In this document: piece after piece, positions 62,356 through 64,000 of the stretch
How positions within the stretch are numbered: position 1 is the stretch's first letter
Layout: each line of letters starts with the position of its first letter
Source of the DNA: Pedobacter africanus
GTDB taxonomy: Bacteria > Bacteroidota > Bacteroidia > Sphingobacteriales > Sphingobacteriaceae
Assembly (NCBI RefSeq): GCF_900176535.1
Contig: NZ_FWXT01000001.1
Coordinates: 434,001 to 498,000, forward strand
DNA: 64,000 nucleotides
Direction: 5' to 3'
The notes under the pieces: generated by a model
What the model was told of the DNA's origin: nothing
The model's input: the letters and a program-made list of their open reading frames with translations, nothing else
Database searches by the model: none
Position numbers and translations under genes: made by a program

Positions 62356-62404
62356 CAAAAGTAGATTAGGCAACAAGACAGGGCAATCATTAAAAAAGAT
62401 GATT
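62356..62404 (-). promoter_or_regulatory. Regulon promoter C1: shared element plus -7 box
   Basis: AATCAT-TAAAAAAG-ATGATT (62385-62404) is 21 nt upstream of TACTTTTG (62363-62356, minus strand), a consensus -7 box. A TTG at 62384-62386 is at the -33 position and touches the element. The gene is the M48 protease at 62339. Confidence 0.75.
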
Positions 62405-62424
62405 TTTTACCTGTGATTTAAAAA

Positions 62425-62473
62425 AACCATTAAAAAAGAGGATAGGAAAAGGGGGCCAAAGGTTATTTCTTTG
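62425..62473 (+). promoter_or_regulatory. Regulon promoter C2: weaker element plus -7-like box for the kinase
   Basis: AACCAT-TAAAAAAG-AGGATA (62425-62444) shares the centre and part of the arms. It lies 21 nt upstream of TTTCTTTG (62466-62473, plus strand), one base from TAnnTTTG. It would drive the kinase gene at 62501 and is 40 bp from C1. Confidence 0.6.
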
Positions 62474-62500
62474 CCTTAAAGAAAAAATGTAAATTTAAGA

Positions 62501-64000
62501 ATGAGAAAGTTATTGCTGATACTGTTAACGGGGCTTGCAAGCCTGGTTTGCAGGGCACAAGACGATATAAACAAGGATAGTCTGTTAAGACTATTGCCCG
62601 CTGCAAAAGAAGATACTGCCAAGGTTCTATTGTATCTGGATATCGGTAATGCTTACGAAATGAATGATGTAAAAACTGCTCAAAAATATTATTTACTGGC
62701 AGGCAACCTCAGTAAACGGCTCAATTACAAAAGAGGCACCTTAAAGTTCATATCAAACTATACAGGGATTTTAAATGCAAAGGGATCCTTTGACAGTTCT
62801 TTACTGCTCAACAAGCAGTCAATTCAAATTGCAACAGCACTTAACGATGTCGTAAGTATTGCAAAAACAACAGCCAATACCGGTAACAGCTATAACTTTC
62901 TTGGCCAATATGATAAAGCCGTTTATTATTACGAAATAGCTAAAAAGCACTTTGACCAGATAAACAACCCCTATTTGTCTGCACGGATGAACGACCTGAT
63001 CCAAAACGTCTATCTCCACTTAAACCAGTATGAAAAAGGGGCACGCTATGGTAGAGAAGCAGTTCATTATTTTAGGGCAGCAGGAAAGGAAATGGAATTG
63101 GGTCAGGCTTTACTCAACCTGGCTAATAACTATCAATCGCTAAAGTATAACGATTCTGCTTTGGTTTGTTATAAGGAAGGCATTACCATTGCAAAAAAGA
63201 CTGGATATAAAGCGCTGGAACTTGCCAGCCTGATCGGAATCGGTAATATCTATTTTCACCGCTATGATGCAGATGGGATGAAAAAATACCATGAAGCAGC
63301 ATTGAGCCTCAGCAGGCAGATCAACGACGCTGAAGGCGAGGTCATAGCCGGAAGGGGCATGGCACTTCACTTTCTCTTAAAAAAGAATTTTAAAACCGCA
63401 AAAAACTACATTTCAGCATCCCTTAAGCTGGCGGATAGCCTTGACTTAAACCTGGAGAAATTTGAAGGTTTGAAGGTGATGTCTAGTATTTTATTTGGCT
63501 TGCATGATGTAATTGCAGCTGAGAAATATTTAGATAGTTCATCTGTTATCGAAAACAAATTGAGAGGAGAAGAAATTCAAAATAAAACGCTCCTTTTAGA
63601 AAAAAGGTTTGAAACAGAGAAAAAAGAAGCGCAACTCAAGCTCCAGCAAGCCCAGCTCCGGCAGAAAAGCAGCCTTATTTATTTCCTGATTGCAGGGGCA
63701 ATAGCATTGCTTGTCATTACCCTACTCTCTTACCGAAATTACAGACACCGCAGGAAATTGCAGCAGGCAAAAATTGATGAACTGGAAACCGAAAAACAGC
63801 TTACTGCTACAGAAGCGGTACTAAAGGGGGAAGAACAGGAACGTACACGTCTTGCAAAGGACCTTCATGACGGACTTGGTGGTATGCTGAGTGGCATAAA
63901 ATTCTCATTAGGCAACATAAAAGAGAATTTAGTAATGACCCCGGACAATACCCATGCTTTTGAACGCAGTATTGATATGCTTGACAGTTCTATTCAGGAG
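62501..64000 (+). CDS. TPR-type sensor histidine kinase, partial (runs off the right edge)
   Basis: The frame from the ATG at 62501 is open to the window end (500 codons). It has a signal peptide (to about CRAQ), then TPR-like units (TAKVLLYLDIGNAYEMNDVK, LGQYDKAVYYYEIAKKHF) over about 35-350. One membrane helix (about 392-413) and a coiled coil with the HisKA_3 helix follow; ERTRLAKDLHDGLGGMLSGI carries His456. This is the NarL/LiaS-type TPR kinase found in Bacteroidota. Its ATPase domain and response regulator lie beyond the window. It is divergent from the M48 operon and has its own element copy C2. Confidence 0.88.
   Translation, partial: MRKLLLILLTGLASLVCRAQDDINKDSLLRLLPAAKEDTAKVLLYLDIGNAYEMNDVKTAQKYYLLAGNLSKRLNYKRGTLKFISNYTGILNAKGSFDSSLLLNKQSIQIATALNDVVSIAKTTANTGNSYNFLGQYDKAVYYYEIAKKHFDQINNPYLSARMNDLIQNVYLHLNQYEKGARYGREAVHYFRAAGKEMELGQALLNLANNYQSLKYNDSALVCYKEGITIAKKTGYKALELASLIGIGNIYFHRYDADGMKKYHEAALSLSRQINDAEGEVIAGRGMALHFLLKKNFKTAKNYISASLKLADSLDLNLEKFEGLKVMSSILFGLHDVIAAEKYLDSSSVIENKLRGEEIQNKTLLLEKRFETEKKEAQLKLQQAQLRQKSSLIYFLIAGAIALLVITLLSYRNYRHRRKLQQAKIDELETEKQLTATEAVLKGEEQERTRLAKDLHDGLGGMLSGIKFSLGNIKENLVMTPDNTHAFERSIDMLDSSIQE

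Overview
The window comes from a Bacteroidota chromosome, most likely a Pedobacter-like member of the Sphingobacteriaceae. The evidence is a SusC/SusD pair, many promoters of the TAnnTTTG type found in this phylum, almost no Shine-Dalgarno sequences, many secreted proteins and lipoproteins, and soil-type polysaccharide catabolism. The genus is inferred. No tRNA, rRNA, CRISPR array, insertion sequence or phage gene was seen.

Layout. 1-6.5 kb: the start of an ECF sigma factor gene, a YdeI-like protein, a Crp-like regulator next to an AhpD-like protein, a methyltransferase, a decayed gene and a WG-repeat protein. 6.5-16.4 kb: housekeeping genes (purB, an Nfu-type Fe-S protein, and a leftward operon ubiX-mtaB-lgt-inositol phosphatase), a secreted hydrolase-like protein that may end in a beta-barrel, and a possible small RNA or attenuator upstream of ubiX. 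16.7-22.7 kb: an AraC regulator and a LacI-controlled operon lacI-kduI-DUF4861-kduD, followed by an SGNH hydrolase; it handles unsaturated uronates and has a perfect LacI-type operator. 22.8-26.7 kb: lutABC for lactate oxidation and a convergent MFS carrier.

28.5-41.6 kb is a complete alginate utilisation locus on the plus strand: gntR, PL17 oligoalginate lyase, KdgF, an alpha/beta esterase, an MFS carrier, a DEH reductase, SusC, SusD and a PL6 lyase. The first promoter has two perfect GntR palindromes lying over and just after its -7 element. The expected flow is surface capture and cutting (SusCD, PL6), exolytic cleavage to unsaturated uronate (PL17), ring opening (KdgF), inner-membrane uptake (MFS) and reduction to KDG (SDR). 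The KDG kinase and aldolase are not in the window. Behind the locus are a GH20 hexosaminidase, a hybrid histidine kinase and a dicarboxylate/glutamate symporter.

48-51.8 kb holds an AraC/peroxiredoxin pair, a spondin-domain lipoprotein and a VOC protein. 51.8-64 kb is the most unusual part. It is a leftward cluster of mostly secreted proteins of unknown function: an M48 lipoprotein protease, paralogous proteins, a TPR protein, a Lys/Ala-rich three-repeat protein and two small SET-domain proteins. It faces a divergent TPR histidine kinase cut by the window end. Three leftward promoters, and in weaker form the kinase promoter, carry the same 20-bp element (AATCAT-N8-ATGATT) exactly 21 nt upstream of the -7 box. 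This suggests one regulon under that two-component system, and it is the best candidate here for an undescribed system.
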